From NCBI GenBank assembly GCA_016706865.1, contig JADJIS010000002.1, forward strand, positions 620,001-684,000: DNA of 64,000 bases. Direction: 5' to 3'. The notes beneath the pieces are model-generated. The model searched no databases. It was given only the letters and a program-made list of their open reading frames with translations, and was not told the origin of the DNA. Positions 41,725 to 50,927 of the stretch are shown here, in pieces (the stretch's first letter is position 1; every line of letters begins with the position of its first letter). This DNA comes from Bacteroidota bacterium. GTDB lineage: Bacteria; Bacteroidota; Bacteroidia; Chitinophagales; BACL12. A program made the position numbers and the translations under genes.

Positions 41725-42534
41725 ATGAGTAAGAAAAGAGTGTTGATTATAACGCAGGAAATGCAGCCTTATTTAAATGGATCAGATATCGGAGATATAG
41801 CAAGGGCACTTCCGCAATATATTCAGGATCAGGGGAGCGAGATACGGGTATTAATGCCTAGATACGGTGTAATCAACGAGAGAAGACACCGTTTGCATGA
41901 AGTGGTTAGATTGAGTGGGATGAATATTATTCTTAATGATGATGATTACCCTCTTATAATTAAGGTAGCCTCTGTTCCAGGTGCACGTATGCAGGTTTAT
42001 TTTTTGGATAACGACGATCTTTTTAAACGCAAATATATTTTTCACGATGAGAACGATCAGTTCTATGAAGACAATGCCGAACGTATGGTTTTCTTCTGTA
42101 AAGCTGCATTGGAAACCGTGAAAAAATTCCAATGGGCACCGGATATTATTCATTGCCATGGATGGATGACCAGTCTTATCCCTATGTATATTAAAACCGC
42201 TTACAAAAGTGAACCGGTGTTTCAAAATACCAAAGTGGTTTACTCTATGTATGATGGTATGTTTAAAGAAACTCTTTCTAAGGATAAGTTTTTAGAAAAA
42301 GCTCCCATTAGCGTAAATATCGAAAAGGACGACCTGGCACAATATGCCGAATACAATCATATCGGATTGTGTAAAGGGGCTGCTTCATTTTCTGATGGCG
42401 TTATAATCGGTAGTAAAGAAATTGATAAAGACATCTCTAAGTATTTGAAAGCATCAGGAAAACCGGTACTGGAATTTACAGAGGAAGATTATCTGACAAA
42501 ATACAGCGAATTTTATAACCAACTGGATCAATAA
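41725..42534 (+). CDS. Glycogen/starch-synthase N-terminal-domain protein (GT5-like, C-domain absent)
   Basis: A 269-residue protein matching only the N-terminal Rossmann domain of glycogen synthases: KRVLIITQEMQPYLNGSDIGDIARALPQYIQDQGSEIRVLMPRYG, NAERMVFFCKAALET and PDIIHCHGWMTSLIPMYI. The catalytic ADP-glucose-binding C-domain of about 200 residues is absent, and the KxGG motif of true synthases is replaced by LNGSDIGD. Such short homologues are conserved next to panC in Bacteroidota, so this is a family trait, not a broken gene. A catalytic role is doubtful; regulatory or binding roles are possible. DUF4270 and glmS follow in the same direction. Confidence 0.82.
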   Translation: MSKKRVLIITQEMQPYLNGSDIGDIARALPQYIQDQGSEIRVLMPRYGVINERRHRLHEVVRLSGMNIILNDDDYPLIIKVASVPGARMQVYFLDNDDLFKRKYIFHDENDQFYEDNAERMVFFCKAALETVKKFQWAPDIIHCHGWMTSLIPMYIKTAYKSEPVFQNTKVVYSMYDGMFKETLSKDKFLEKAPISVNIEKDDLAQYAEYNHIGLCKGAASFSDGVIIGSKEIDKDISKYLKASGKPVLEFTEEDYLTKYSEFYNQLDQ

Positions 42535-42562
42535 TTTCCATAAACATTCCGTTATAGGCCTG

Positions 42563-43915
42563 ATGAAAAATGCAGCTTTGATTATTGTTGGCGGGTTGAT
42601 GATATTAACAGCTTCATGCCGAAAATCGAATTTTATTGGTGAAGAATTACTACCTGAGGAAGACTTTCTCAATTCAACACGCGTAGATACTTTTAAAATT
42701 GTAACCTATACCGAGACTGACGATTCCGTTGTTACCAGTCAGAATGTATTTTTTGCATTGGGTAGTATCAGCAGTGAACGGTATGGCAATTCCACTGGAA
42801 ATATTTACTCTCAGGTGATGCTGCCAACCAACAATTTATTTTTTGGTGATGCTCCCGGAATTGATTCTATCGTAGTTACCATGGATTACGCCGGTTATTA
42901 TGGTGATACAGAAGCGCGTCACACTGTTTCTGTTTATCGTATGATAGAGCGAATGGAATCCGGAAAATTATATTATTCCGATGCAAGATTTCATGTGTTG
43001 CCAATTGCTATTGGCAAAAAGAAGGAATTTGTACCAAATTTAAGTGATAGTGTTGTGCTGGCCGATGGTTCGATATATGAACCACATTTACGTATTAAAT
43101 TATTCGATTCCTTCGGGCAAAATTTATTAGATCTGGATACTACTATTTTGGAAAATGATACAAGTTTTCTCCAGTTTTTACAGGGAATATATATTGAAAC
43201 CGATACAATTACAGATGGATTTTCCAATGGTATCATGTATTTTGATATGACTTCCACACTCTCCGGGTTACGTATTTATTATCACAACAGTGAAGCAGAT
43301 TCCCTGTCGGTGGTATTACCTTTTACGGGAGTTAAATCCAACAGATTTACCCATAGTTATTCAGCAGCAACTCCGGTGCAATCAGCATTATTATTTCCTG
43401 ATTCCATAAATGGAGAACAGAATACCTATGTGCAGGGTTTCGGAGGATTGCGAACCATCGTGAAATTTCCTACGCTTAAAAATCTGCAGGATGTTTCTAT
43501 AAATAAAGCTGAACTTATTTTATCAGTTACTGCCGACGATGGACGAAATTTTGCTCCGCCACCAAAGATCCAATTAGTGCAATTAGATTCCACAGGACAT
43601 AATTTTTATTATATAGCACTTTATAGTATTGAAGTATACTCATCTATTGTGGATGATAATTTCGGAACAAATAATATTGGCGGTAATGTTACCCGGGTAG
43701 AAAGTTTGACGGGCAGGTCGGTATTACAGTATAAATACATAATTACTGAACATGTGCAGGAGATATTACAAGGTTCCATCGAAAATTATGGATTTGCATT
43801 AATTTGTCAGCCTGGAAACAGAATACCAAATGCCGTAACTTTAGGTGGAGTTCAATCAGAAAGAGATTTTTTTAAACCAAGTCTCTCTATTACATACACG
43901 ACGATAAACAAATAA
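42563..43915 (+). CDS. DUF4270 lipoprotein
   Basis: A 450-residue predicted lipoprotein (hydrophobic start and lipobox TASC, Cys about 19). RKSNFIGEELLPEEDFLNSTRVDTFKIVTYTETDDSVVTSQ is the typical DUF4270 opening. The rest is beta-rich with a C-terminal QYKYIITEHVQEILQGSIENYGFALIC segment. Function unknown. It lies 28 bp after the glycogen-synthase-like gene and 4 bp before glmS, a conserved trio in Bacteroidota. Confidence 0.87.
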   Translation: MKNAALIIVGGLMILTASCRKSNFIGEELLPEEDFLNSTRVDTFKIVTYTETDDSVVTSQNVFFALGSISSERYGNSTGNIYSQVMLPTNNLFFGDAPGIDSIVVTMDYAGYYGDTEARHTVSVYRMIERMESGKLYYSDARFHVLPIAIGKKKEFVPNLSDSVVLADGSIYEPHLRIKLFDSFGQNLLDLDTTILENDTSFLQFLQGIYIETDTITDGFSNGIMYFDMTSTLSGLRIYYHNSEADSLSVVLPFTGVKSNRFTHSYSAATPVQSALLFPDSINGEQNTYVQGFGGLRTIVKFPTLKNLQDVSINKAELILSVTADDGRNFAPPPKIQLVQLDSTGHNFYYIALYSIEVYSSIVDDNFGTNNIGGNVTRVESLTGRSVLQYKYIITEHVQEILQGSIENYGFALICQPGNRIPNAVTLGGVQSERDFFKPSLSITYTTINK

Positions 43916-43919
43916 AAGT

Positions 43920-45758
43920 ATGTGTGGTATAGTAGGTTATATCGGGCATCGTCAGGCTTACCCGGTTATCATTAAAGGCCTGCATCGTTTGGAATATCGC
44001 GGTTACGACAGTGCCGGAGTTGCATTGTTAAACGGCGATCTGAACATTTACAAAATTGCAGGTAAAGTAGCCGAACTCGAAAAAGAGGCGGAGGGAAAAA
44101 ATACCGAAGGCACTTGCGGAATTGGTCATACCAGATGGGCAACACACGGTGAACCAAATACCACCAACGCACATCCGCATGTAAGTGAAAGCAAAAATCT
44201 CGCTATCATACATAATGGTATCATTGAAAATTACGCTTCTCTAAAAACAGAATTAATTAAACGCGGTCATCAGTTTTTATCAGATACCGATACAGAGGTA
44301 TTAATTCATTTGATTGAGGATATTCAGTTAAATGAAAAAACGGACCTGGTGGAAGCGGTACGCATTGCATTAAATCAGGTGATCGGTGCTTATGCAATTG
44401 TAATTATATCAAAAGATAATCCCGATATTTTAATTGCTGCCAGAAAATCATCGCCACTTGTTATCGGAATAGGGGAGGATGAATTTTTTATTGCAAGTGA
44501 TGCGAGTCCGCTCGTTGAATATACGCGAAATGTTGTGTATTTAAATGATGAAGAAATTGCTGTTGTGAACAGAACAAATGAATTGATAATTAAAACAATT
44601 CACAACGAAAAAATAACTCCTTACATGCAGGAATTGCAAATGCAATTAGACATGATCGAAAAAGGTGGATACGATCATTACATGCTCAAAGAAATTTATG
44701 AGCAACCTAATTCCATTAAAGACAGTATGCGCGGAAGATTGATCGGATCAAAAAATTCTATCGTGTTGGGAGGAATAAAAGAATACGAAAAGAAATTAAT
44801 AAACGCAAAAAGAATAATCATTATCGGTTGCGGAACTTCGTGGCATGCGGGATTAGTTGGAGAATATTTATTTGAAGATCTTGCACGCATTCCAACTGAA
44901 GTGGAATATGCAAGTGAATTTCGTTATCGCAATCCTGTGATCAGTGAAGAGGATATTGTGATTGCAATTTCACAAAGTGGAGAAACTGCAGATACGCTCG
45001 CTGCAATTGAATTAGCAAAAGCAAAGGGAGCAACTATTTTTGGAATTTGTAACGTTGTTGGTTCTTCCATTCCGCGCACAACACATGCCGGTTCATATAC
45101 ACATGCGGGTCCTGAAATTGGTGTTGCAAGTACTAAAGCATTTACAGCGCAGGTTACTGTGCTCACGATGATGGCATTAAGTATTGCAAGAAAAAGAGGA
45201 ACAATTCCCGAAAGTAAATACCAGGCAATTGCAATTGAATTAAGTAAAATTCCCGAAAAGGTACAGATAGTATTAAAATCGAACGAGCATATTAAACAGA
45301 TGGCGGAAGAATATATGCACGTTAGTAATTTTTTATATTTGGGAAGAGGATTTAATTTTCCAGTTGCATTAGAAGGCGCATTAAAATTAAAAGAGATATC
45401 CTACATACATGCAGAAGGTTATCCCGCTGCAGAAATGAAACATGGTCCTATTGCATTGATAGATGAAAATATGCCCGTAGTTGTTGTTGCAACAAATATG
45501 AGTGCACACGATAAGATCATTAGCAATATTCAGGAAATTAAAGCGCGTAAAGGAAGAATCATCGCCATCATTTCCGAAAGCGACACCGTAATAGAAGCCA
45601 TGGCCGAACACGTAATTCGTATTCCCGATACAGAGGAAGCGTTAACTCCTTTATTAAGTGTTATTCCACTACAATTACTCGCGTATCACATTGCTGTGCG
45701 TTTAGGCAGAAATGTGGATCAACCTAGGAATTTGGCTAAGTCGGTAACTGTGGAATAG
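43920..45758 (+). CDS. glmS: Glutamine-fructose-6-phosphate aminotransferase (isomerising)
   Basis: A 612-residue two-domain enzyme. Cys2 (MCGIVGYIGHRQA) is the N-terminal glutaminase nucleophile; HTRWATHGEPN and the SDTDTEVLIHLIE segment belong to the glutaminase domain. The C-terminal half has two SIS domains (GCGTSWHAGLVGEYLFE, SQSGETADTLAAI, STKAFTAQV, GRGFNFPVALEGALKLKEISYIHAEGYPAAEMKHGPIALI) and ends in AKSVTVE as usual. It makes glucosamine-6-phosphate for peptidoglycan and LPS. No glmS riboswitch-like leader is apparent; only 4 bp separate it from DUF4270. The stop codon overlaps a heptamer array. Confidence 0.96.
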   Translation: MCGIVGYIGHRQAYPVIIKGLHRLEYRGYDSAGVALLNGDLNIYKIAGKVAELEKEAEGKNTEGTCGIGHTRWATHGEPNTTNAHPHVSESKNLAIIHNGIIENYASLKTELIKRGHQFLSDTDTEVLIHLIEDIQLNEKTDLVEAVRIALNQVIGAYAIVIISKDNPDILIAARKSSPLVIGIGEDEFFIASDASPLVEYTRNVVYLNDEEIAVVNRTNELIIKTIHNEKITPYMQELQMQLDMIEKGGYDHYMLKEIYEQPNSIKDSMRGRLIGSKNSIVLGGIKEYEKKLINAKRIIIIGCGTSWHAGLVGEYLFEDLARIPTEVEYASEFRYRNPVISEEDIVIAISQSGETADTLAAIELAKAKGATIFGICNVVGSSIPRTTHAGSYTHAGPEIGVASTKAFTAQVTVLTMMALSIARKRGTIPESKYQAIAIELSKIPEKVQIVLKSNEHIKQMAEEYMHVSNFLYLGRGFNFPVALEGALKLKEISYIHAEGYPAAEMKHGPIALIDENMPVVVVATNMSAHDKIISNIQEIKARKGRIIAIISESDTVIEAMAEHVIRIPDTEEALTPLLSVIPLQLLAYHIAVRLGRNVDQPRNLAKSVTVE

Positions 45759-45805
45759 GACACTGGATGAAGGACACGGGACACGGGACTTGACACAGGA
45801 CGATG
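45757..45805 (+). repeat. Heptamer array starting within the glmS stop codon
   Basis: From 45757: AGGACAC, TGGATGA, AGGACAC, GGGACAC, GGGACTT, GACACAG, GACGATG, each 7 bp and in phase. The stop TAG is 45756-45758. Confidence 0.85.
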
Positions 45806-46085
45806 GAAATGGGACATAGGAAAACAAATAATAGAATAAAAAAGGGGAATCCGCCGGTAGGCGGACAGGCGCGGATGACGCTGATCAGGGGGATTTAAAA
45901 GGATTTTTTTTTAGGATATTATTAACAGAAGTAACTCGTTAAATTTTCGCACAAAATTTTACTCTCCTGTAACTTGTAAATTAAACTTTTGATAAATTTC
46001 AGAGGTGTAAACACACTTGATAATTAAATTAAACACCTCTAAAAATTTTCTTGAATAAATCCATTTTCAGGTTTAGTTTTTTTAA
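45806..46085. other. Intergenic region between glmS and the CBM48 gene
   Basis: About 280 bp of AT-rich sequence without a credible gene. It includes GGGGAATCCGCCGGTAGGCG (about 45843) and AGAGGTGTAAACACACTTGA / AAACACCTCT (about 46001-46040), a possible weak stem-loop. Confidence 0.5.
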
Positions 46086-46155
46086 GTCCTATGTCCTTTT
46101 TCCCTGTCCTAAGTCCAGTCCTTTGTCCTGTGTCCTATGTCCTATGTCCTATATC
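46086..46155 (-). repeat. Heptamer array abutting the stop of the CBM48 gene
   Basis: Plus-strand GTCCTAT, GTCCTTT, GTCCTAA, GTCCTGT and three consecutive GTCCTAT units, ending 3 bp before the minus-strand stop (46156-46158). In gene sense the word is ATAGGAC, close to the AGGACAC words after glmS. Confidence 0.9.
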
Positions 46156-47592
46156 TCACTCGACCCATAAAACCGAATTCCCCGTCCCAAACTCATTCTC
46201 TTCATACAAAGGATTACCCGGATCAACCATCCAGGTTCCATCCACTACATATTTATATAATTGTTTCCCTTTATCAAGATGAACAGGAAATACCCAACCG
46301 GCATCTGATTTTAGCATGGTATAACCGGGATCAGACCAGTTATTAAAATTGCCGCTCAACAATATTTGTTTTGCATTTGGAAATGCATTTAAAACAAAAG
46401 TGAAATTCGGGTCAACCACTTTCACCGAATTTGTTTCTTCTGCTCCTCCTACTTTATAAGGATTGTCAGGATCTACTATCCATTTTCCATCCACAATAAA
46501 TTTATAAGCATAATTTCCGGGAGCCAGCACATAAGGTAATTTCCAACCTGTTTCAGTTTTTTGCATTATTAATTGCCCTGAATTCCATTCGTTAAATGTT
46601 CCGGAAAGAATTACCTGATTCGCATTTTGAAATCCCTTTAAAATAAATTCCGTAGTATTTCCGATAGCGATCACCGAGTTGAAATTTCCCATTCCATCAT
46701 TGTTAATATTTTTATTTCCGGGATCGGTCATCCATTCCCCATCAACTATGTATTTGTAACTATGTGTTCCATTATTTAAATAAATTGGAATTTGCCATCC
46801 GGTAGCAGTTTTTTCCATATCCAATTCTTTTTCCCTCCAATCATTAAATGTTCCGGTTACATACACATTTTTTTTGTTGAGATATCCATCTAAAACAAAT
46901 GTATGGTTACATCTGAAATAAGTGCTGTTATAGCTGCTGTATCCGTCTTTTTCTTTCTGATCATTATTGAGATCATATATCCAATTTTCGTCAACAATAA
47001 ATTTATAAAAATATTTTCCGGGGATCAATTTTATTTTTGCTATCCATCCGCTGTCTGTTTTTTGCATAGGAGTCGCATCTTCTTTCCAATTATTAAAATT
47101 TCCACTAAGAAAAACTTTTGAAGCATTTACATTATTTTTTAAATAAAATATGGTTTCACCTGCAGCATTTTCAAATACATTTCTTTCCTTTTTAAAATGA
47201 TTTGCACCAAATGTTACAGGCCCGGGGTATCCGGGTTCGCCGGGTGGATTGATATTGTCAAAAAATATGGGCTGACTCCCCCAATCAAATTTCGCAATAT
47301 CAGCATTTAAAGGTTTGGATATTTCAGCAAAATTTTTTTCGAGTCTGGTTAAGGTCCAGCCTTCTTTTGCAAGTGGTCCTATTTTACTATAATTAAAAAG
47401 GCTATCCTCATTTAATCCAAAATACAGTATCAGGCTTTTATATTCCTCCTCATTTCTTTTGTCGATGCGTATTACCAATTTGTCGTCTTCAACGCGGATC
47501 ACTTCGCTGGTTATCTGACAAAACAAAATCTCCGGATTAATTAATCCGAGAATAAATACGATTATAATTTTGATGAGATTTGATCTGTTCAT
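46156..47592 (-). CDS. Secreted protein with four tandem CBM48/AMPK-type glycogen-binding modules
   Basis: A 478-residue protein with a signal peptide (ends near ILFC/Q). After about 145 residues of unique sequence, four modules follow at about 146-228, 230-310, 313-392 and 396-478. Each has the pattern V-x-L-S-G-x-F-N-x-W, a KT-xx-GW strand, G-x-x-x-YK-x-VDG-x-W and DP-x-N. The Trp, Lys, Trp and Asn positions match the glucan-contacting residues of AMPK beta and CBM48 domains. No enzyme domain is present. It probably binds alpha-glucan outside the cytoplasm, or uses the fold for another ligand. It overlaps the protease gene by 4 bp (ATGA), so the two are coupled. Confidence 0.85.
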   Translation of the reverse strand: MNRSNLIKIIIVFILGLINPEILFCQITSEVIRVEDDKLVIRIDKRNEEEYKSLILYFGLNEDSLFNYSKIGPLAKEGWTLTRLEKNFAEISKPLNADIAKFDWGSQPIFFDNINPPGEPGYPGPVTFGANHFKKERNVFENAAGETIFYLKNNVNASKVFLSGNFNNWKEDATPMQKTDSGWIAKIKLIPGKYFYKFIVDENWIYDLNNDQKEKDGYSSYNSTYFRCNHTFVLDGYLNKKNVYVTGTFNDWREKELDMEKTATGWQIPIYLNNGTHSYKYIVDGEWMTDPGNKNINNDGMGNFNSVIAIGNTTEFILKGFQNANQVILSGTFNEWNSGQLIMQKTETGWKLPYVLAPGNYAYKFIVDGKWIVDPDNPYKVGGAEETNSVKVVDPNFTFVLNAFPNAKQILLSGNFNNWSDPGYTMLKSDAGWVFPVHLDKGKQLYKYVVDGTWMVDPGNPLYEENEFGTGNSVLWVE

Positions 47593-48575
47593 CTTGTTTC
47601 CTCCTTATAAAAATACTGATATAATTTCTTTTTTTTGGTATTAATGATCACTAATCCCTTTTCCAGAAATGGAAACCCGAGTATGCCATCAAGGGTGGTA
47701 TTATATGCTGTTTCTAAGCTGGATAAACCGGTCAAAACAAAAGCCATATTTTTAAGAGAATCTTCGTCAACTATCAAATAGTCAAGCTCACCTCGTAATA
47801 CTCCTACATTTTGATCAGAACTTCCACCTAATACTGCTCTGTTTGTCAATGAAAAATGACTCAGCACTTTATTATTTACAGTATTGTCGAGCACATTGAT
47901 CTCCGCACCGGTGTCGAAACAAAACCGCAATTTTTTACCTGCACTCTCTCCGTTTAAATAGATGATATCATTATACAACTCTATAGGAATATCAATATCA
48001 GGAATTAGTGTATCTATATCCCCCTTAAAAATTCTTTCACCTGCTTTATCCAATTTATATAATATGAGCTTAGAATTTCTTTCATCAATCACCATCTCCA
48101 TGTCAGTAAAAAGATTGGCTCCGAGCAGGCCTAATATTTTAACTCCTTTTGCAGTTTCTATATGACCTAGATTAACAACATCGGCATCAAGATCAGTAAA
48201 ATATAAACTATCTATTATCAAAGAATCAATTACCTGACGAAAAATCTGTGTGTTTGTACCGGCTATTCCATATGCGGTGGAACCACCGGAAAGTTTCCAA
48301 TTTCTGAAGTATGTTTTGTTTAGAACTAATTTCGGAGCACCCGTATCGAATATAAAATTTCCTTCTAAGCTATCTATACGAGCTTCTATCAAAAAAAGAT
48401 TATTAACCCGTTTGAGTGGAATTTCTAATTTCTCAAAATTGCCCATTGGAATAGCGCCATCAAAAACAGGTTGAGAAATTACAGGTGGGATCACTGAAAA
48501 ACGCATAGTGAAACTGCTGACAGTAATTGCGATAATACTGAAGAGCAATAAAATAGTATGTTTTTTAGTTCTCAA
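47589..48575 (-). CDS. Aspartyl-protease-family (retropepsin-like) exported protein
   Basis: A 328-residue protein with an N-terminal signal or anchor (HTILLLFSIIAITVSSFTMR). Two lobes each carry a DTG active-site motif: GNFIFDTGAPKLVLNKTYF (about residues 74-92) and RFCFDTGAEINVLDN (about 215-229). This is the retropepsin-like aspartyl protease arrangement seen in Bacteroidota, with both lobes on one chain as in pepsin. Predicted periplasmic or surface peptidase. Its stop overlaps the start of the CBM48 gene (ATGA), suggesting the protease and the glucan-binding protein work together. Confidence 0.85.
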   Translation of the reverse strand: MRTKKHTILLLFSIIAITVSSFTMRFSVIPPVISQPVFDGAIPMGNFEKLEIPLKRVNNLFLIEARIDSLEGNFIFDTGAPKLVLNKTYFRNWKLSGGSTAYGIAGTNTQIFRQVIDSLIIDSLYFTDLDADVVNLGHIETAKGVKILGLLGANLFTDMEMVIDERNSKLILYKLDKAGERIFKGDIDTLIPDIDIPIELYNDIIYLNGESAGKKLRFCFDTGAEINVLDNTVNNKVLSHFSLTNRAVLGGSSDQNVGVLRGELDYLIVDEDSLKNMAFVLTGLSSLETAYNTTLDGILGFPFLEKGLVIINTKKKKLYQYFYKEETR

Positions 48576-48676
48576 CTATTATTTAAAGGAATGTGTTATT
48601 GCAATCCTTATCAAAAATAACAACTTAAAATGTTAAGGTCTGCTATATTTTTGATACAAAAAAATTAAAGCCATTA

Positions 48677-49444
48677 CTAATTAAATAATAAGGATAAACA
48701 TGTTAAACCACCATCCATCTTTTCAAACTCCGACATGTCTAATTCAATAATATTATAATTTAATTCTGTGAGTATGTTTTTGGTCTTTGGGAAACCTTTT
48801 GGAATTATCAATATATTTTCAGACAATCGAATGCAATTCGATGCATATAATTCATCAGGTGGTATCTCAATTTTTTGGTATTGTTCGAACTCCTGTTGTT
48901 TTAATACAGAAGGCCAACCTATAATTTTGTTGTTGCCGATATATGCTATTCCGGTTTTTAGGTGAAGAATATCCTCCAATTTTAATGCAAATGTTTGATA
49001 CCCAAATTTTGCGGTTATCTCTGCGAATTGACGAATGCCTTCAGCGTTTGTTCTATCGCTCAATCCTATATAAAATTTATCTTCAATTTTTAAAACATCG
49101 CCACCTTCTAAGGTTCCGGGATGGTCAATGAAATACAATTTTTTTATCGTATTTAATATTTTGTTGATGGTTTTTATTTCTTCTTTTCTGCTGGATACGC
49201 CAGGATTTGTAATAATTGCAGCTTCCTGGAAAACAACCGCAGTATCTTCTACAAAACATCCATCCGGAAAATTAATATCACTTTCCAGAGTTTTCACTTG
49301 AATGCCTGATGACTCCAGGGTTTTTACATATTCGGCATGTTGCGCCATTGCTTTAAAAAAATCGGGCTCACCTAAATTTGATGTGGTAATTCCCTGGCTA
49401 AAATTAATTCCGGGTTTGCGGGTAATTGCGTTTTTATATAACAT
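48677..49444 (-). CDS. Amidinotransferase-superfamily hydrolase (dimethylargininase-like)
   Basis: I start at ATG 49444 (MLYKNAITRKPG), 255 residues; the in-frame ATG 36 bp upstream adds an unlikely N-terminus. It fits the DDAH family: DGCFVEDTAVVF (Glu66, Asp67), HPGTLEGGDVLKI, LEDILHLKTGIAYIG (catalytic His161) and GGLTCLSLLF with nucleophile Cys249 near the end. It probably hydrolyses methylated arginine or a related guanidine to citrulline plus an amine. No arginine pathway genes adjoin it. Other amidinotransferase hydrolases are possible. Confidence 0.85.
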   Translation of the reverse strand: MLYKNAITRKPGINFSQGITTSNLGEPDFFKAMAQHAEYVKTLESSGIQVKTLESDINFPDGCFVEDTAVVFQEAAIITNPGVSSRKEEIKTINKILNTIKKLYFIDHPGTLEGGDVLKIEDKFYIGLSDRTNAEGIRQFAEITAKFGYQTFALKLEDILHLKTGIAYIGNNKIIGWPSVLKQQEFEQYQKIEIPPDELYASNCIRLSENILIIPKGFPKTKNILTELNYNIIELDMSEFEKMDGGLTCLSLLFN

Positions 49445-49483
49445 GCAATAGGTAATTGAAGAATGCGCTGGAAGAAACAATAA

Positions 49484-49515
49484 AAAAACCTTGCTGAAAA
49501 TTCAACAAGGTTTTT
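49484..49515 (-). terminator. Rho-independent terminator after superoxide dismutase
   Basis: AAAAACCTTG and CAAGGTTTTT arms (10 bp, perfect) around a 12-nt loop lie 17 bp after the superoxide dismutase stop; on the minus strand the stem runs into T-rich sequence. Confidence 0.85.
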
Positions 49516-49531
49516 ATTTTAAAAATTAAAA

Positions 49532-50143
49532 TTATTTAGTTGCTGCCTTAAATTTTTCGCTCACAACATTCCAGTTAATAACATTGTAAAAAGCACCGAT
49601 ATAATCAGGGCGGCGATTTTGATAATTCAAATAATATGCATGTTCCCAAACATCAATACCGAGTATAGGAGTTCCTTTTACTTCAGCCACATCCATAAGT
49701 GCATTATCTTGATTGGGTGTTGAATTTACAACAAGCTTTTTATCTGCACCAACCATAAGCCATGCCCATCCGGAACCAAAACGTGTTGTTGCAGCAGCTG
49801 AAAATGTTTCTTTGAATTTATCAAAGCCACCCAATTGCGAATTTATTGCATCCATCAGATCGCCTGTTGGCATGCCACCGGCATTCGGCGCCATAATTTC
49901 CCAAAATAAATTGTGGTTGTAAAATCCACCCCCGTTATTTCTAACTGCAGGAGATATCTTAGAAACATTTGCAAGAATTTCCTCTATCGTTTTATTTTCC
50001 CATTCAGTTCCTGCAATTGCATTATTTAAATTGTTTGTATAAGCAGCATGATGTTTATCATGATGGATTTCCATTGTTTTTGCATCAATATGCGGCTCCA
50101 GAGCATCGTTTGAATAAGGGAGCGGTTGTAGTTGAAATGCCAT
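49532..50143 (-). CDS. Fe/Mn superoxide dismutase, Mn-type second sphere
   Basis: A 203-residue enzyme converting superoxide to H2O2 and O2. Metal ligands are His27, His77, Asp164 and His168 (HHDKHH, NHNLFW, DVWEHAYY). Gln145 in STPNQDNAL together with Gly in GGGFYNHN matches the manganese-type arrangement rather than the iron type (where the Gln is before the NH motif). No signal peptide, so cytosolic. A good promoter (TTG -33, 21-bp spacer, TAACTTTG -7) lies at 50204-50235, and a terminator follows, so it is monocistronic. Confidence 0.95.
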   Translation of the reverse strand: MAFQLQPLPYSNDALEPHIDAKTMEIHHDKHHAAYTNNLNNAIAGTEWENKTIEEILANVSKISPAVRNNGGGFYNHNLFWEIMAPNAGGMPTGDLMDAINSQLGGFDKFKETFSAAATTRFGSGWAWLMVGADKKLVVNSTPNQDNALMDVAEVKGTPILGIDVWEHAYYLNYQNRRPDYIGAFYNVINWNVVSEKFKAATK

Positions 50144-50203
50144 AGTTTTTAATGTTTATTTGTTAGTTAATTTTTTAAAGTATTGAAATGGTTTACCAAA
50201 CAG

Positions 50204-50235
50204 CAAAGTTAAGTTGCGACCGATAAACCACGCAA
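50204..50235 (-). promoter_or_regulatory. Bacteroidota-type promoter for superoxide dismutase
   Basis: On the minus strand: TTG (50235-50233), 21-bp spacer, TAACTTTG (50211-50204). Both the -33 and -7 elements match the Bacteroidota consensus. The ATG is 60 bp downstream. Confidence 0.6.
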
Positions 50236-50310
50236 CTGTAAATGTAAACCTATCAAATTAAAGTCGGGTTCATTAAGGGAGAATAAATTTTCAAGTGAGA
50301 CGAAATAGGA

Positions 50311-50925
50311 GTCGCAGTCGCGGTCGCAGTCACAGAATCTAACCCAGAACGCAGAACAATAATATCGAATAAAGAACAAGGAATAAGAACAACAAACTAT
50401 CGACGCCCGAATGATTTTCCTCCGTCTTAAACCTTTGCTAACCCTGCAAACCTTGACAACCCTGCCAGCCAGTCGCAGTCACAGTCTCAGTGGCAGACTC
50501 AGTATCTAACCCAGAACCCAGAACTCAGAACTCAGAACTCAGAACAATAATATCGAATAAAGAACAAGGAATAAAGAACAACAAACAATCCACGCCCGAA
50601 TGATTTTACTCCGTCTTAAACCTTTGCTAACCCTGCAAACCTTGACAACCCTGCCAGCCAGTCGCAGTCGCAGTCTCAGTGGCAGACTCAGTATCTAACC
50701 CAGAACCCAGAACACAGAACCCAGAACACCGAACCCAGAACAATAATATCGAATAAAGAACAAGGAATAAAGAACAACAAACAATCCACGCCCGAATGAT
50801 TTTACTCCGTCTTAAACCTTTGCTAACCCTGCAAACCTTTACAACCCTGTTAGCCAGTCGCAGTCACAGTCTCAGTGGCACACTCAGTATCTAACCCAGA
50901 ACCCAGAACTCAGAACCCCGAACAA
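50311..50925. repeat. About 190-bp tandem repeat array, three copies plus a partial, built from hexamer and heptamer runs
   Basis: A core (AATAATATCGAATAAAGAAC...) starts at 50358, 50546 and 50742, that is 188 and 196 bp apart. Each unit has a hexamer run (CAGTCG/CAGTCA/CAGTCT/CAGTGG), ATCTAACCC, a heptamer run (CAGAACC/CAGAACT/CAGAACA), the core, CGCCCGAATGATTTT, and TAACCCTGCAAACCTTGACA. Unit length differs by the number of heptamers (the copies contain about 2, 5 and 6). The array ends 3 bp from the tadA stop. It fills the 780-bp gap between the superoxide dismutase and tadA genes. Confidence 0.93.
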
Positions 50926-50927
50926 AA

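Noticed and set aside
50311..50925. Possible CRISPR array in the regularly repeated region
   Set aside because: Units are about 190 bp with no short constant repeat alternating with unique spacers, and no cas genes are present.
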